From: Pedobacter yulinensis
GTDB taxonomy: Bacteria > Bacteroidota > Bacteroidia > Sphingobacteriales > Sphingobacteriaceae
Direction: 5' to 3'
Length of the DNA: 64,000 bases
NCBI RefSeq assembly: GCF_003029735.1
Contig: NZ_KZ686268.1
Location: 1,351,769 to 1,415,768, forward strand
Shown: positions 53,307 to 62,034 of the stretch, one piece after another
How positions within the stretch are numbered: the stretch's first letter is position 1
Layout: each line of letters opens with the position of its first letter
The notes under the pieces: model-generated
The model's input: only the letters and a program-made list of their open reading frames with translations
Database searches by the model: none
Told to the model about the DNA's origin: nothing
Translations under genes and position numbers: made by a program

Positions 53307-53687
53307 ATGAATGAAAATTTTATCCGCTTTTTAGATGGAAGTCAAATTGCCTATACCGAAGAACGTGACATGGGAAGTGTCTGCTCGCTGGCGTATTTTT
53401 TCCCGGCAGACCCGCATGACACGCATCCCGACTATTGGGAGCTGCACCCGGATGGTGATGAAATGCTGCTGGTCGTCAGCGGCGAACTGGATGTTGGATA
53501 TGTGCCGGCCGAAATGACCAATCAAGACCAGGTGCCGGCCGATGCAGCACGATGCCGGGTAACTGTAGGGCTGGGAGAGTCGTTCATTGTCAGGCGCGGT
53601 TACTGGCACCGCTTGCTTTTCAAAACGCGGACAGACCTCATTGTTGCGGGGCACTGGACATCTTCGCAACTGGTGCCCGCACGGTAG
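53307..53687 (+). CDS. Cupin-domain protein
   Basis: This is a 126-residue single cupin-like protein: WELHPDGDEMLLVVSGELDVG forms the first cupin motif and GLGESFIVRRGYWHRLLF the second, with His residues for a metal site. The function is unknown; such small cupins act as isomerases, dioxygenases or sensors. It has no signal peptide. It stands between the divergent hydrolase gene and the NYN-domain gene, from which 144 bp separate it. Confidence 0.88.
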   Translation: MNENFIRFLDGSQIAYTEERDMGSVCSLAYFFPADPHDTHPDYWELHPDGDEMLLVVSGELDVGYVPAEMTNQDQVPADAARCRVTVGLGESFIVRRGYWHRLLFKTRTDLIVAGHWTSSQLVPAR

Positions 53688-53831
53688 CCCTGCATCTTGC
53701 CGTATCAAGATTGCCGCGCCCTGCATGCGGCACATCCTTGAAGCTGGTAAGCCGATGTTGCATAAAATAAACACGACATTCCCCCGTAATGCCGCTGGCA
53801 ACCATTATCTTCGGCAAAACTGCTGATCTGT

Positions 53832-54671
53832 ATGGAAAAGAAAATCGAACGAATGGCCATCCTGGTCGATGGAGACAATGCCCAGGCCAAACTGTTAAAG
53901 GATATTCTTGAAGAGGTGGCCAAGTATGGCAAAGTTACCGTAAGACGGATTTACGGCGACTGGACGCATCAGGGTATGAACAGTTGGAAGGGACTGCTCA
54001 ACGACCTCTCATTCACGCCCATGCAGAAGTTCAGTTATACCTCCGGAAAAAACTCGACAGACGGCGCACTGATCATTGACGCCATGGATATTCTACACAA
54101 TAAACTGGTTGACGGTTTTTGCATCGTATCCAGTGACAGTGATTATACCGGCCTGGCGAAAAGAATTCGTGAAGAAGGCGTTTTTGTTATGGGAATCGGA
54201 GAGAAAAAGACCCCGGCTGCTTTTATCAATTCATGCGAGATCTTCACGTTTACGCAGAATATTGTGCAGGAAACTGCCATCGAAAAACAGGAGATCGTTG
54301 ACGAAAAGCCGGTTATCGAAAAGCCAGCCCGGAAGACCGGCCACAACAAGGTCGCAGAGGCCAAAACTGATGCGCCGCCCGCTGATTTTACCGGTGTGCA
54401 GGTCGAACTGGTAGACAAGGCCTACTTCATGGCCTCACCTGAAGATATCGGCGTGCATGTATCGACCCTGGGCACGAACCTCCGCAAGATAGATCCAAGT
54501 TTTGACAGCCGTACCCATGGGTTCAGAACGCTCTCCAAATTGCTGGAGAGCATAGCGCATTATGAAGTGTATAAGCCGGCGCTTTCCGCTCAATTGTATG
54601 TCAGGCTTAAACAGAAGCCGCAGGTCAAAACCGGTCGGCGGCAGGCTTCGTCCCGTAAGAAAACCGGCTAG
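53832..54671 (+). CDS. NYN-domain protein with OST-HTH/LOTUS domain
   Basis: This is a 279-residue protein with an N-terminal NYN domain (PIN-like ribonuclease fold, residues about 5-145): ILVDGDNAQ (Asp13, Asp15), NSTDGALIIDAMD and CIVSSDSDYTGLAKRIREEG supply the acidic residues. A Lys/Glu-rich linker follows, then a C-terminal OST-HTH/LOTUS domain (about 180-265; DIGVHVSTLGTNLRKIDPSFDSRTHGFRTLSKLLESI) of the kind that binds RNA. NYN-LOTUS proteins are predicted RNA processing or defence-related nucleases; role here unknown. It is followed after 3 bp by an AraC gene. Confidence 0.93.
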   Translation: MEKKIERMAILVDGDNAQAKLLKDILEEVAKYGKVTVRRIYGDWTHQGMNSWKGLLNDLSFTPMQKFSYTSGKNSTDGALIIDAMDILHNKLVDGFCIVSSDSDYTGLAKRIREEGVFVMGIGEKKTPAAFINSCEIFTFTQNIVQETAIEKQEIVDEKPVIEKPARKTGHNKVAEAKTDAPPADFTGVQVELVDKAYFMASPEDIGVHVSTLGTNLRKIDPSFDSRTHGFRTLSKLLESIAHYEVYKPALSAQLYVRLKQKPQVKTGRRQASSRKKTG

Positions 54672-54674
54672 GCC

Positions 54675-55427
54675 ATGTACCAGGTCATTCCGCCCTGCAT
54701 GGAACTGCGCGACCATGTGAGCCATTTCTGGTTCGCTTCCTGGACAGCACAGCAAGACCGGGTTCAGCCGGTGTATTATCAGACTGCCAGCTGCCTGGCC
54801 GAACTGGCGTTCGCCTTCCGCTCATCGGAACTGGTTTTTGCTTCCGTTCAGGGCCACAGTCCACATGCCGCCCGGTACAATGCGGGCGGTTTCCTGAGCA
54901 TATTCGGCGTATCTGTATTTGCCTATTCCCTGCCTTTGCTTTTCGATGTGCCACCTGCGGCACTTAGTGGCCGTTTTTGCACGCCCGAACAGTTGCTGGG
55001 CAGGGAAGGCGCTTTGCTGGTCGAGCAAGTTGCAGGCGAGGCAGATCTGCCTGCACGTGTTCGTTGCCTCAATGATTTTTTGAAGCTCCGCCTGCGAAAA
55101 GCGGCGGAGGGTGACCACCGGATTATTGCTGCTGCCCGTCAGGTCATGAAACCGGAAGTAAAGTTTGATCTGAGCGCATTTGCAGGGGAATGCTGTTTAT
55201 CACCAAAACAGTTCGAACGCCGGTTCAGCGCCTGCACCGGCTTCAGCCCGAAGTTGTTCGACAGGGTCAGCCGTTTCGAATACCTGCTAAATAATCACCG
55301 CAGGTTCACCACACTTACCCAGGCTGCCCTTGCCTCCGGGTATTATGATCAGTCTCATTTTATCAGGGACTTTAAGCAATTTGCCGGCTGCAGCCCGCAG
55401 CGGTTTTTTGCTCTGAGCGGTTACTGA
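54675..55427 (+). CDS. AraC-family transcriptional regulator
   Basis: This is a 250-residue regulator with a DUF6597-like N-terminal half (MYQVIPPCMELRDHVSHFWFASW, GGFLSIFGVSVFAYSLPLLF) and a C-terminal AraC DNA-binding domain (residues about 150-248; FDLSAFAGECCLSPKQFERRFSACTGFSPKLFDRVSRF and ALASGYYDQSHFIRDFKQFAGCSPQRFF). It starts 3 bp after the NYN-domain gene, so they may be cotranscribed, although the functions seem unrelated; it may instead control the DinB and methyltransferase genes downstream. Confidence 0.92.
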   Translation: MYQVIPPCMELRDHVSHFWFASWTAQQDRVQPVYYQTASCLAELAFAFRSSELVFASVQGHSPHAARYNAGGFLSIFGVSVFAYSLPLLFDVPPAALSGRFCTPEQLLGREGALLVEQVAGEADLPARVRCLNDFLKLRLRKAAEGDHRIIAAARQVMKPEVKFDLSAFAGECCLSPKQFERRFSACTGFSPKLFDRVSRFEYLLNNHRRFTTLTQAALASGYYDQSHFIRDFKQFAGCSPQRFFALSGY

Positions 55428-55467
55428 TAAAGTCTATTTCGTACAATTCAGAAAATTTCCCTGCGCC

Positions 55468-55475
55468 TAGTTTTG
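55468..55475 (+). promoter_or_regulatory. Possible -7 element for the DinB gene
   Basis: TAGTTTTG fits TAnnTTTG and lies 19 bp before the ATG at 55495. The -33 region lacks TTTG. An activator such as the AraC protein encoded just upstream may be needed. Confidence 0.42.
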
Positions 55476-55494
55476 CTCAAAAATCAAGAGAAAA

Positions 55495-56052
55495 ATGAAC
55501 GACGAATTGATGGCGGCAGCGCTTGAAGCACAGTACCGCGCCGCTTTGCAGATGCTTGGCAAGGCCATGACGAAAACGCCGGCAGGGGAGTGGAACGGTC
55601 CGGAGCAGCAGACGCCCGTCTGGCAACTGGCTTACCATACTTTATGGGCAACAAAATTTTACCTCACCGCCAGCCCTGAGACATTTGCGCCCTGGGCGGA
55701 TGCCATTCCAGGTGCTGAAAGCCTGGGCGGAACTGAAGAATGGGAAAATCCCGAGCCGGGCCTTCAACCCGAAGGTTTCCATACCAAGCCTGAATTGCAG
55801 CGATACCTGGAAGATATCTTGAACCAGTTGTCCGAACAGGTCAGGGGCCTGCCGTTTTCTGAGCATTCAGGTTTTGAATGGTACCCCTTCAGCCGCCTGG
55901 AACTGCACCTGAACAACCTCAGGCATATTCAGCACCATACCGCGCAGATCATCGAGCGGCTGAAACAAAAAGGTATATTTGGTTTTCCCTGGCCAATCGC
56001 CGGCCATAACCGAGGCGGCGGCCGGGCAACATCCCGCTATGAAAGAAAATAA
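55495..56052 (+). CDS. DinB-family protein
   Basis: This 185-residue protein has the DinB/YfiT four-helix bundle. QQTPVWQLAYHTLWATKFYL and LHLNNLRHIQHHTAQIIERL carry the three metal-binding His of the family (His in AYHT, and HIQHH). Such proteins are putative thiol transferases or metal-dependent hydrolases. The C-terminal tail is basic. It overlaps the methyltransferase gene by 14 bp, indicating coupled translation. It is cytoplasmic. Confidence 0.88.
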   Translation: MNDELMAAALEAQYRAALQMLGKAMTKTPAGEWNGPEQQTPVWQLAYHTLWATKFYLTASPETFAPWADAIPGAESLGGTEEWENPEPGLQPEGFHTKPELQRYLEDILNQLSEQVRGLPFSEHSGFEWYPFSRLELHLNNLRHIQHHTAQIIERLKQKGIFGFPWPIAGHNRGGGRATSRYERK

Positions 56053-56779
56053 ATACGATGATCCGGCATTTTTCGATGCCTATGGTAAAATGGAGCGTTC
56101 GGTTAGAGGCCTGGAGGCTGCCGGCGAGTGGCCGGCCCTCAGATCACTTTTCCCCCACTTTGAAGGAAAGAAGGTGTTGGACCTGGGCTGTGGGTATGGC
56201 TGGCATTGCCGGTATGCAGCCGAACGCGGTGCCACCGTTCTGGGAACAGACATTTCTGAGAAAATGATTGCCGAGGCAAAAAAGAGAAATCTTATGCCTG
56301 GAATTGCCTACCGGCAGCAGCCTGTTGAGGATCTGTCGGCCGGCCCGGGCAGCTTCGATGTAGTGATCAGCTCGCTGGTTATGCACTATGTACAGGACTA
56401 TGCTTCGGTTTGCGAAAAAATTTATGACCTGCTGAATGCCGGAGGAAGCTTCGTCTTTTCTGTTGAGCATCCTGTATTCACTGCGGAAGGCAGTCAGCAG
56501 TGGATAACCGACGATTCGGGCCGGGCCCGGTACTGGCCAGTGGATCATTATTATGCCGAAGGGGCGCGGCAAACCGATTTCCTGGGAAGCAAGGTGGTCA
56601 AATATCACCGTACGCTGACCAGTTACCTGGAGACCCTGTTCAGGCTGGGCTTTATCCTCAAGCATGTGATCGAGCCTCAACCGGATCCTGTTCTGGTGGC
56701 GCAACATCCCGGATATAAGAATGAACTTCGCCGGCCCATGATGCTCCTGATCCGGGCCGACAAACCTGCTGCAAACTGA
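56039..56779 (+). CDS. Class I SAM-dependent methyltransferase
   Basis: This is a 246-residue methyltransferase: KKVLDLGCGYGWHCRYAAERGA is the SAM-binding motif I, DISEKMIAEAKK motif post I, and VISSLVMHYVQDY motif IV region, followed by LNAGGSFVFSVEHPV and the extension TDDSGRARYWPVDHYYAEG. It resembles small-molecule methyltransferases; the substrate is unknown. The start at 56039 overlaps the DinB gene end; the frame extends upstream without family features. Confidence 0.92.
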   Translation: MKENKYDDPAFFDAYGKMERSVRGLEAAGEWPALRSLFPHFEGKKVLDLGCGYGWHCRYAAERGATVLGTDISEKMIAEAKKRNLMPGIAYRQQPVEDLSAGPGSFDVVISSLVMHYVQDYASVCEKIYDLLNAGGSFVFSVEHPVFTAEGSQQWITDDSGRARYWPVDHYYAEGARQTDFLGSKVVKYHRTLTSYLETLFRLGFILKHVIEPQPDPVLVAQHPGYKNELRRPMMLLIRADKPAAN

Positions 56780-56998
56780 GTATGTCATCTGAGAACGCCG
56801 GCACTGCTCTGGTGGGACAGCTATTTTTGAAAGGCAGTTGCCTGCGAGCAGTCACTTTGCCCGGCTCTTCGCTGTCGCCCTGCGCTGTGGGTTGCCGCTT
56901 CGATCCGGCTTGGCTGGCAGGGACAGGGCTTTCTTTTTCAGACAGGCCATGCAACCGGTGTCTGCGCCGCTGGACTAACCCGCTGCGCGCTTGGACAA

Positions 56999-57886
56999 TC
57001 AGGATAGGTGTTTCTTGAAAAAATCTATGGTTCGCTGCCAGGCCAGCGCTGCTGCAGGCTGATCGTATCGTGGGGTCGTATCGTTGTGAAAACCGTGGTT
57101 GGTCTTTTGATAGATGTACGCCTGGTAGCTCTTGCCTTCCGCTTTAAGCGCTGCCTCATACGCCGGCCATCCCTCGTTTACGCGGGTATCCAGTTCGGCA
57201 TAATGCAGCAGCAACGGCGCTTTGATTTTCGGTACATCTGCGGTGGCCGGCTGGCCGCCGTAAAAAGGAACGGCCGCTGCGAGGTCGGGAATTCTGACGG
57301 CCATCATGTTGGCGATCGCCCCGCCGAAACAAAATCCGACCACACCCACCTTGCCGTTGCAGCCTTGATGGTTTTTAAGGTAAGTATAAGCTGCTATGAA
57401 GTCTTCTTCCATCTCCGTCTTGCTGCGTTTTGCCTGCAGGGTCCGCCCGTCGTCATCATTGCCGGGGTAACCGCCCAGCGGACTCAGCGCATCTGGCGCC
57501 AGGACGATGAAGCCCGCAACCGCAGCCCGCCTGGCCACATCCTGAATGTGCGGGTTAAGTCCGCGGTTTTCATGAACCACGATAATGCCGCCTAATTTCT
57601 TTTTAGCCTTTGCTGGTTTGGCCAGCAAACCTTTGATGCTGCCGCCGCCCTTTGGTGATGGGTAAGTAACGGTATCCGTTTTCAGACGGGGGTCGTCAGC
57701 CCGTACCTGGATGGCGTCCTGGTAGTCGGGGCTCAGAAAACTCAGCAGCGCGGGGACCGTAAGTCCGCCGATGGCAAAGGCCGAAAGCTTTTGTGCAAAC
57801 GTTCGCCGGTTGATGCGGTCGTGTGCATAATCATCGTACAGGTCAAACACTTCCTGGGCGATGTCTTCTTTTTTGATCGGGTTCAT
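56999..57886 (-). CDS. Dienelactone hydrolase-family protein
   Basis: This is a 295-residue alpha/beta hydrolase of the dienelactone hydrolase family. The start at 57886 ([20 protein letters not shown]) was chosen; the frame upstream is an artefact. Residues about 30-55 ([23 protein letters not shown]) resemble a twin-arginine-like signal segment (Asn-Arg-Arg-x-Phe). Catalytic residues are Cys in GFCFGGA, Asp in AELDTRV and His in [22 protein letters not shown] and [10 protein letters not shown] are the family landmarks. It probably acts outside the cytoplasm on a lactone or ester; substrate unknown. Confidence 0.92.
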   Translation of the reverse strand: MNPIKKEDIAQEVFDLYDDYAHDRINRRTFAQKLSAFAIGGLTVPALLSFLSPDYQDAIQVRADDPRLKTDTVTYPSPKGGGSIKGLLAKPAKAKKKLGGIIVVHENRGLNPHIQDVARRAAVAGFIVLAPDALSPLGGYPGNDDDGRTLQAKRSKTEMEEDFIAAYTYLKNHQGCNGKVGVVGFCFGGAIANMMAVRIPDLAAAVPFYGGQPATADVPKIKAPLLLHYAELDTRVNEGWPAYEAALKAEGKSYQAYIYQKTNHGFHNDTTPRYDQPAAALAWQRTIDFFKKHLS

Positions 57887-57903
57887 AAGGGAGGAGGTAA
57901 ACC

Positions 57904-57911
57904 CAAATTTA
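57904..57911 (-). promoter_or_regulatory. Possible -7 element for the dienelactone hydrolase gene
   Basis: On the minus strand TAAATTTG matches TAnnTTTG and lies 17 bp before the ATG. It supports the start at 57886, since a transcript from here could not include the longer upstream frame. The remainder to 58159 shows no gene. Confidence 0.42.
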
Positions 57912-58159
57912 ACAGATTTGGGCGCCGCCCGCCGCCGGCGTGTGTAACACTCTGGTGACGTGAAAACTGTTCCTGCCAATAGTTGCAATTTTTCCTTCCG
58001 TTTGAAATGCTGCTGTCCTGATCGGCCCGTCAAAATGTCCAGGAGGCACAGGGCGGGAACGCTGTAAACGCCCTACTTTCGTGTACAGACCCCTGCGGCT
58101 CCGGTACCGTTTAAGCCATGCTGCATGGGCAAGCCCTTAGTCAATTATTCAAACCAGCA

Positions 58160-59356
58160 ATGAAATCAACTGAATTTATCGTTTTATCGGCCTGTACCAT
58201 GATGCTCACCGCACTCGGAATAGACATCATGCTTCCGGTGTTCGCCGACTTGCGTGCGCATTTCGGGCTGCCGCCCCGATCTACAGCTACAGCACAGGTG
58301 ATCAGCTTTTTTTTTATGGGGCAGATTGCCCAGCTGGCCTTCGGGGTGCTTTCAGACCGTTTCGGACGCCTGGCCATTCTCAGGGTCGGTTTTCCGCTGT
58401 ATATTGTCAGCGGCATTGGCGCTGCTTTTGCACCAAGCCTTGAACTGATGTACCTGGCGCGTTTCCTTGCGGGAATGGGTGCCTCAGCGGTATTCATGAC
58501 CACCATCGCTGGCGTCCGTGACCGGTTTTCGGGCGACCAGATGGCAAGAATGATGTCGCTTGTTTTCACGATTTTTCTGTCTACACCAGTATTCGCACCT
58601 TTTCTCGGTCTGGCCATTCTCCGGATCTCGTCCTGGCAGGGCGTTTTTCTTACGCCGCCCTTGTTCGCCATGCTGGTTTTTCTTTGGTCATTCCGTTTGA
58701 AAGAATCCCTGCCGACCGATAAAAGACAGCCGCTCGCGTTCAGGGCACTCGGCAAAACGCTGGCAGGAGTGCTGAGCAACCGCATTTTTCTGCGGTATAC
58801 GGCCATAACCACCCTGCTCTTCACTGGCCTGAGCACGTATGTCTCGGCTTCTGAGCATATTGTCGGCGAAATTTACCGCCGCCCCGATCTTTTTCCCTGG
58901 ATTTTTGCAGCCATTGGCCTGGCCATGTCGGCCTGTGCACTGACCAATTCCCGCCTGGCTGCGAAACTGGGCGCCCGGATGGCCATCAAATGGCTGCTGT
59001 TTATTTATGTTCTGATCGGCACCTTGCTTTTCATTTATACCCTTGCACGCAGCGGCACGCCGGCCATGCTTCCGTTTTTCCTCGCCGTCGCCGTTTTGCT
59101 TGCCATCAATCTGGCCATCGAACCGAACAGCAGTGCACTGGCACTTGAACCGATGGGGCATTCAGCGGGGATCGCTTCAGCAGTATACGGCACCTGCTTT
59201 TTCTTTGTCGGGGCATCCCTGGGGAGCCTGATCACCGGTTTCATGACAAGCAGCGTACAGCCGCTCGTCATCGCGTTTTTTATCATCGGCCTGGGCGCTT
59301 TTGCGCTCGTTCTGGGCGACGGGCGGTCCCGCGCATCAGTCACCGACAGGCGGTAA
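58160..59356 (+). CDS. MFS transporter, multidrug efflux (Bcr/CflA-like)
   Basis: This is a 398-residue major-facilitator transporter with 12 membrane segments. The start MKSTEFIVLSACTMMLTALGIDIMLPVFADL is typical of Bcr/CflA drug-proton antiporters; LSDRFGRLAILRVG is the MFS loop 2-3 motif, and RFLAGMGASAVFMTTIAGVRDRF is conserved in TM4. The ATG at 58160 was chosen over one 42 bp upstream that adds no signal. Its substrate is unknown (family members export bicyclomycin, sulfonamides or peptides). The nucleotidyltransferase gene follows after 48 bp. Confidence 0.92.
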   Translation: MKSTEFIVLSACTMMLTALGIDIMLPVFADLRAHFGLPPRSTATAQVISFFFMGQIAQLAFGVLSDRFGRLAILRVGFPLYIVSGIGAAFAPSLELMYLARFLAGMGASAVFMTTIAGVRDRFSGDQMARMMSLVFTIFLSTPVFAPFLGLAILRISSWQGVFLTPPLFAMLVFLWSFRLKESLPTDKRQPLAFRALGKTLAGVLSNRIFLRYTAITTLLFTGLSTYVSASEHIVGEIYRRPDLFPWIFAAIGLAMSACALTNSRLAAKLGARMAIKWLLFIYVLIGTLLFIYTLARSGTPAMLPFFLAVAVLLAINLAIEPNSSALALEPMGHSAGIASAVYGTCFFFVGASLGSLITGFMTSSVQPLVIAFFIIGLGAFALVLGDGRSRASVTDRR

Positions 59357-59404
59357 TGCAGCCAGAGGTAATTTACAATGCCATGCTTTTTGTATGTTAG
59401 GGAC

Positions 59405-60280
59405 ATGGAACAATTATCAGGCAAGCAGCTGGAACTTTTGCAGCAGATCACCGCGGCGCTGCAGCAGGTCCCGGGCATAGCCGCCGTTGTACTGGGCGGC
59501 TCTTACGCGGCAGGACAGGCCCGGCCGGGCTCAGATCTTGATCTGGGTATTTATTACAGTGCGCATGCACCTTTTGCCGTTGACCACATCAGGCAAATTG
59601 CAGACCGGTTCTCGGCAGGCAGTGATCCGGTCGTCACCGGGTTGTATGAATGGGGTCCATGGGTAAACGGCGGTGCCTGGATTCAGACAGCCGCCGGGAA
59701 AGTGGACTTTTTGTACCGCAGCCTGGAGCAGCTGGCCGGTGTAGTAGCTGATGCGGAGAAAGGGCTCTGGGCGCATCATTTTGACCAGCAGCCGCCCTAT
59801 GGTTTCCGCTCGGTGATTTACCTGGCCGAACTCAGGGTCTGCCAACCCCTGTTTGACCCGGAACAAAAAATAGCAGGTTTGAAGACTGCCGTCGCTGCCT
59901 ATCCCGCGCCTTTGAAACAAACAATTGTTCAGGATTGCCTGTGGCTTGCAGAGTTTACGCTGATGCAGTGTGCAGGTTTCGCGGCAGCCGCAGATGTGTA
60001 CAACACCACTGGCTGTTTTACCCGTGCCGCTAATTACCTGGTGCACGCCTTGTATGCCCTCAATGAATCCTTCCCGCTGGGCGACAAGCGGGCCCTGAAC
60101 GAATTGGAGCAAATGGCCGTCAGGCCCCGCAATTTTTCGGCGCGGCTGAACCGAATACTCGGAGCGCCCGGACAAGAAGCAGACCCGCTTGTGTCAAGCC
60201 TGGTTTCTCTGAAACAGCTTTGGAAGGAGGTCGTCGGCCTGTGTGGTGGTACCTACCGCAGCCGGTTCGGGGCAGATTGA
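59405..60280 (+). CDS. Nucleotidyltransferase-domain protein
   Basis: This is a 291-residue protein with an N-terminal nucleotidyltransferase fold: VVLGGSYAAGQARPGSDLDLGIYY, with Gly31-Ser33 and Asp44/Asp46 for metal and NTP. A helical C-terminal part (residues about 130-280) resembles aminoglycoside-type or DUF4037-like proteins. The target (small molecule or RNA) is unknown. The start at 59405 (MEQLSGKQLELL) gives a family-like beginning; an ATG 27 bp earlier is possible. It converges with the HxlR gene, 5 bp apart. Confidence 0.88.
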   Translation: MEQLSGKQLELLQQITAALQQVPGIAAVVLGGSYAAGQARPGSDLDLGIYYSAHAPFAVDHIRQIADRFSAGSDPVVTGLYEWGPWVNGGAWIQTAAGKVDFLYRSLEQLAGVVADAEKGLWAHHFDQQPPYGFRSVIYLAELRVCQPLFDPEQKIAGLKTAVAAYPAPLKQTIVQDCLWLAEFTLMQCAGFAAAADVYNTTGCFTRAANYLVHALYALNESFPLGDKRALNELEQMAVRPRNFSARLNRILGAPGQEADPLVSSLVSLKQLWKEVVGLCGGTYRSRFGAD

Positions 60281-60285
60281 CCTGT

Positions 60286-60675
60286 TTAGGATGCTGCCTG
60301 TTCATGCGCCGGCTGCGGCGCGGCCTCCTGCTCTTCCATGAACTTTTTAAGCCGGGGCGAAAATGCCAGTCCCCATTTGTCCAGCTCGGCAATGATGGGA
60401 AGGAGGGAGCGGCCTTCGTGTGTTAACCGGTACTCCACATGCAGCGGAATTTCCCGGTATACTGTCTTCGAAAGCAGCCCGTGCAATTCCAGTTCTTTTA
60501 GCTGCGCCTGCAGCACGCGCCGGCTTATGCCCCGTACCAGTTTGAGCAGGTCGCGCGGACGCGTGCGGCCTTTTGATATGCCGTCGAGCAGGCAGAATTT
60601 CCATTTGGAAAGGACTACTTCCATGGCTACAACGATACCGCAGTCGTAGTCGATCGGGATTTTTCTGGTATACAT
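60286..60675 (-). CDS. HxlR-family transcriptional regulator
   Basis: This is a 129-residue winged-helix regulator starting MYTRKIPIDYDCGIVVAMEVVLSKWKFCLLD, with the conserved N-terminal Cys before the KWK motif, RRVLQAQLKELELHGLLSK and the wing PLHVEYRLTHEGRSLLPII. The start at 60675 fits a -7 element at 60695-60702; the Met at 60693 would lie upstream of the transcript start. It is divergent from an NAD(P)H quinone reductase gene, the same arrangement as the HxlR-nitroreductase pair near 25.5 kb, so it likely represses that gene and responds to electrophiles. Confidence 0.9.
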   Translation of the reverse strand: MYTRKIPIDYDCGIVVAMEVVLSKWKFCLLDGISKGRTRPRDLLKLVRGISRRVLQAQLKELELHGLLSKTVYREIPLHVEYRLTHEGRSLLPIIAELDKWGLAFSPRLKKFMEEQEAAPQPAHEQAAS

Positions 60676-60694
60676 AACTTTTCCGTTCTTCACA

Positions 60695-60702
60695 CAAACA
60701 TA
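60695..60702 (-). promoter_or_regulatory. -7 element for the second HxlR gene
   Basis: On the minus strand TATGTTTG (TAnnTTTG) lies 19 bp before the ATG at 60675. The intergenic region 60676-60800 also contains the promoter of the divergent reductase gene. Confidence 0.45.
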
Positions 60703-60800
60703 AGGCTTGCTCAGCAGGTTTGGGATAGGGATAATTTAATCGCTATGGGATTAAGCAGGCCCATGTTGGTGCCTGCAGACCATATATCGAAATTTGCAGG

Positions 60801-61325
60801 ATGAAAACACTTGTCATCATTATTCATCCCGACCTTGCGCAAAGTGTGGTCAACAAGCGCTGGATCCTCGAACTGCAAAAACACCCTGAAAAGTACACCC
60901 TGCATAACCTCTATCTTTGCTATCCAGACGGGCAGATCGATGTGGCTGCCGAGCAGGAATTCATAGCGCGCTACGCTAAAATTGTGTTTCAGTTTCCTTT
61001 TTACTGGTTTAGTTGTCCGCCGTTGTTCAAGCAATGGCTTGACGAAGTCTTAACCGATGGATGGTCGTACGGCAGTAATTATGCGCTTCGCGGCAAAAAA
61101 GTGGCGCTGGCCATTTCGGCCGGGATCGATGCCGCCGGGTACCAGCCGGGCGGCCGTTACAAATATACGCTTGAACAGCTGACGGCGCCGTTCGAGCTCA
61201 CATTCGCCTATGTGCGGGCAGATTACCGTCAGCTGTTTGCTTTTTACGGCCGCGAATACAACGGTACCGCCCCGCGCATTGAGGAAAGTGCAAGGGCTTA
61301 CCTGGATTTTATCGACGCGTTATGA
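60801..61325 (+). CDS. NAD(P)H-dependent oxidoreductase, flavodoxin fold (KefF/YwrO-like)
   Basis: This is a 174-residue quinone-reductase-like flavoprotein. The start MKTLVIIIHPDLAQSVVNKRW binds FMN; VFQFPFYWFSCPPLFKQWLDEVLTDGWSYG is the family's signature loop, and KVALAISAGIDAAGY precedes the end. It reduces quinones with NAD(P)H, as in KefF or modulator-of-drug-activity B proteins. Divergent from the HxlR gene, so probably controlled by it. Confidence 0.93.
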   Translation: MKTLVIIIHPDLAQSVVNKRWILELQKHPEKYTLHNLYLCYPDGQIDVAAEQEFIARYAKIVFQFPFYWFSCPPLFKQWLDEVLTDGWSYGSNYALRGKKVALAISAGIDAAGYQPGGRYKYTLEQLTAPFELTFAYVRADYRQLFAFYGREYNGTAPRIEESARAYLDFIDAL

Positions 61326-61357
61326 TGCGTATGGCCGATGGGTGTTATGGAAATCCT

Positions 61358-61365
61358 TACATTTG
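61358..61365 (+). promoter_or_regulatory. Possible -7 element for the DUF4180 gene
   Basis: TACATTTG matches TAnnTTTG; transcription would begin near 61372, giving a leader of about 33 nt to the ATG at 61405. The -33 position has no TTTG. Confidence 0.45.
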
Positions 61366-61404
61366 CTTTGCCTCCTCAAGAGGCCTTAAGCCATTAAACA
61401 AAGA

Positions 61405-61755
61405 ATGAAAATCATCCCCCACAGCTCCGCCGAAGGTCGGATCGCAGAAATTATCAGCGATGAGGTCCTGATCACCAACGCTGACGATGCGCTGCAATTG
61501 CTGGCCGACCTATATTACCAGGACTTCGTAAAAGTAGTGATCCGGGAACAAAACCTGGCGCCCGGGTTTTTCGACCTGAAGAACGGAATGGCCGGAGACA
61601 TTTTGCAGAAATTCTCGAATTATCGTTTTTCGCTGGCCGTGATAGGCGATTTTTCCAGGTACCAGGGCAAAAGCATACGCGATTTCATTTATGAAAGCAA
61701 CAAGGGCAGGTTGGTTAATTTCCTTGATTCGCCGGCCGCAGCGTTTCGTGCCTGA
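61405..61755 (+). CDS. DUF4180-domain protein
   Basis: This is a 116-residue cytoplasmic protein of the DUF4180 type: MADLYYQ-like helix ALQLLADLYYQDFVKVVIREQNLAPGFFDLKNGMAGDILQKFSNYRFSLAVIGDF, with SIRDFIYESNKG near the end. Function is unknown in the family; proteins of this kind occur singly in many bacteria. Downstream, 279 bp (61756-62034) precede the ECF sigma gene and contain no recognisable gene. Confidence 0.88.
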   Translation: MKIIPHSSAEGRIAEIISDEVLITNADDALQLLADLYYQDFVKVVIREQNLAPGFFDLKNGMAGDILQKFSNYRFSLAVIGDFSRYQGKSIRDFIYESNKGRLVNFLDSPAAAFRA

Positions 61756-62034
61756 TCCATTCTTTTTTGCTTGCGTAGGGGTCGCTTACTGCCCCCGCCA
61801 AAGGTTGCGTGAACAGGACGGCGCCAATCCCTGATGTGTGCCAAACAGATCGTTGGGAGCGCGGGCGAGGCAGGCCGGGCGCTGCGATCTCAGCAATTAA
61901 GGTCAGGGCATTCTCGTGCGGTACAACGAAACGCTATTGGTGCCGGCATTTCCTCAGGCCAAAATTTAACGGGTATTAACTGCTGCACTTGAAACTTATT
62001 TCCGATATTCGTTTTAGCATAACCAAATATCCCA

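Noticed and set aside
60250..60335. Inverted repeat GCAGCCGG/CCGGCTGC around the convergent stops of the nucleotidyltransferase and HxlR genes.
   Set aside because: Both arms are coding and the loop is about 47 nt, with no T run; not convincing as a terminator.
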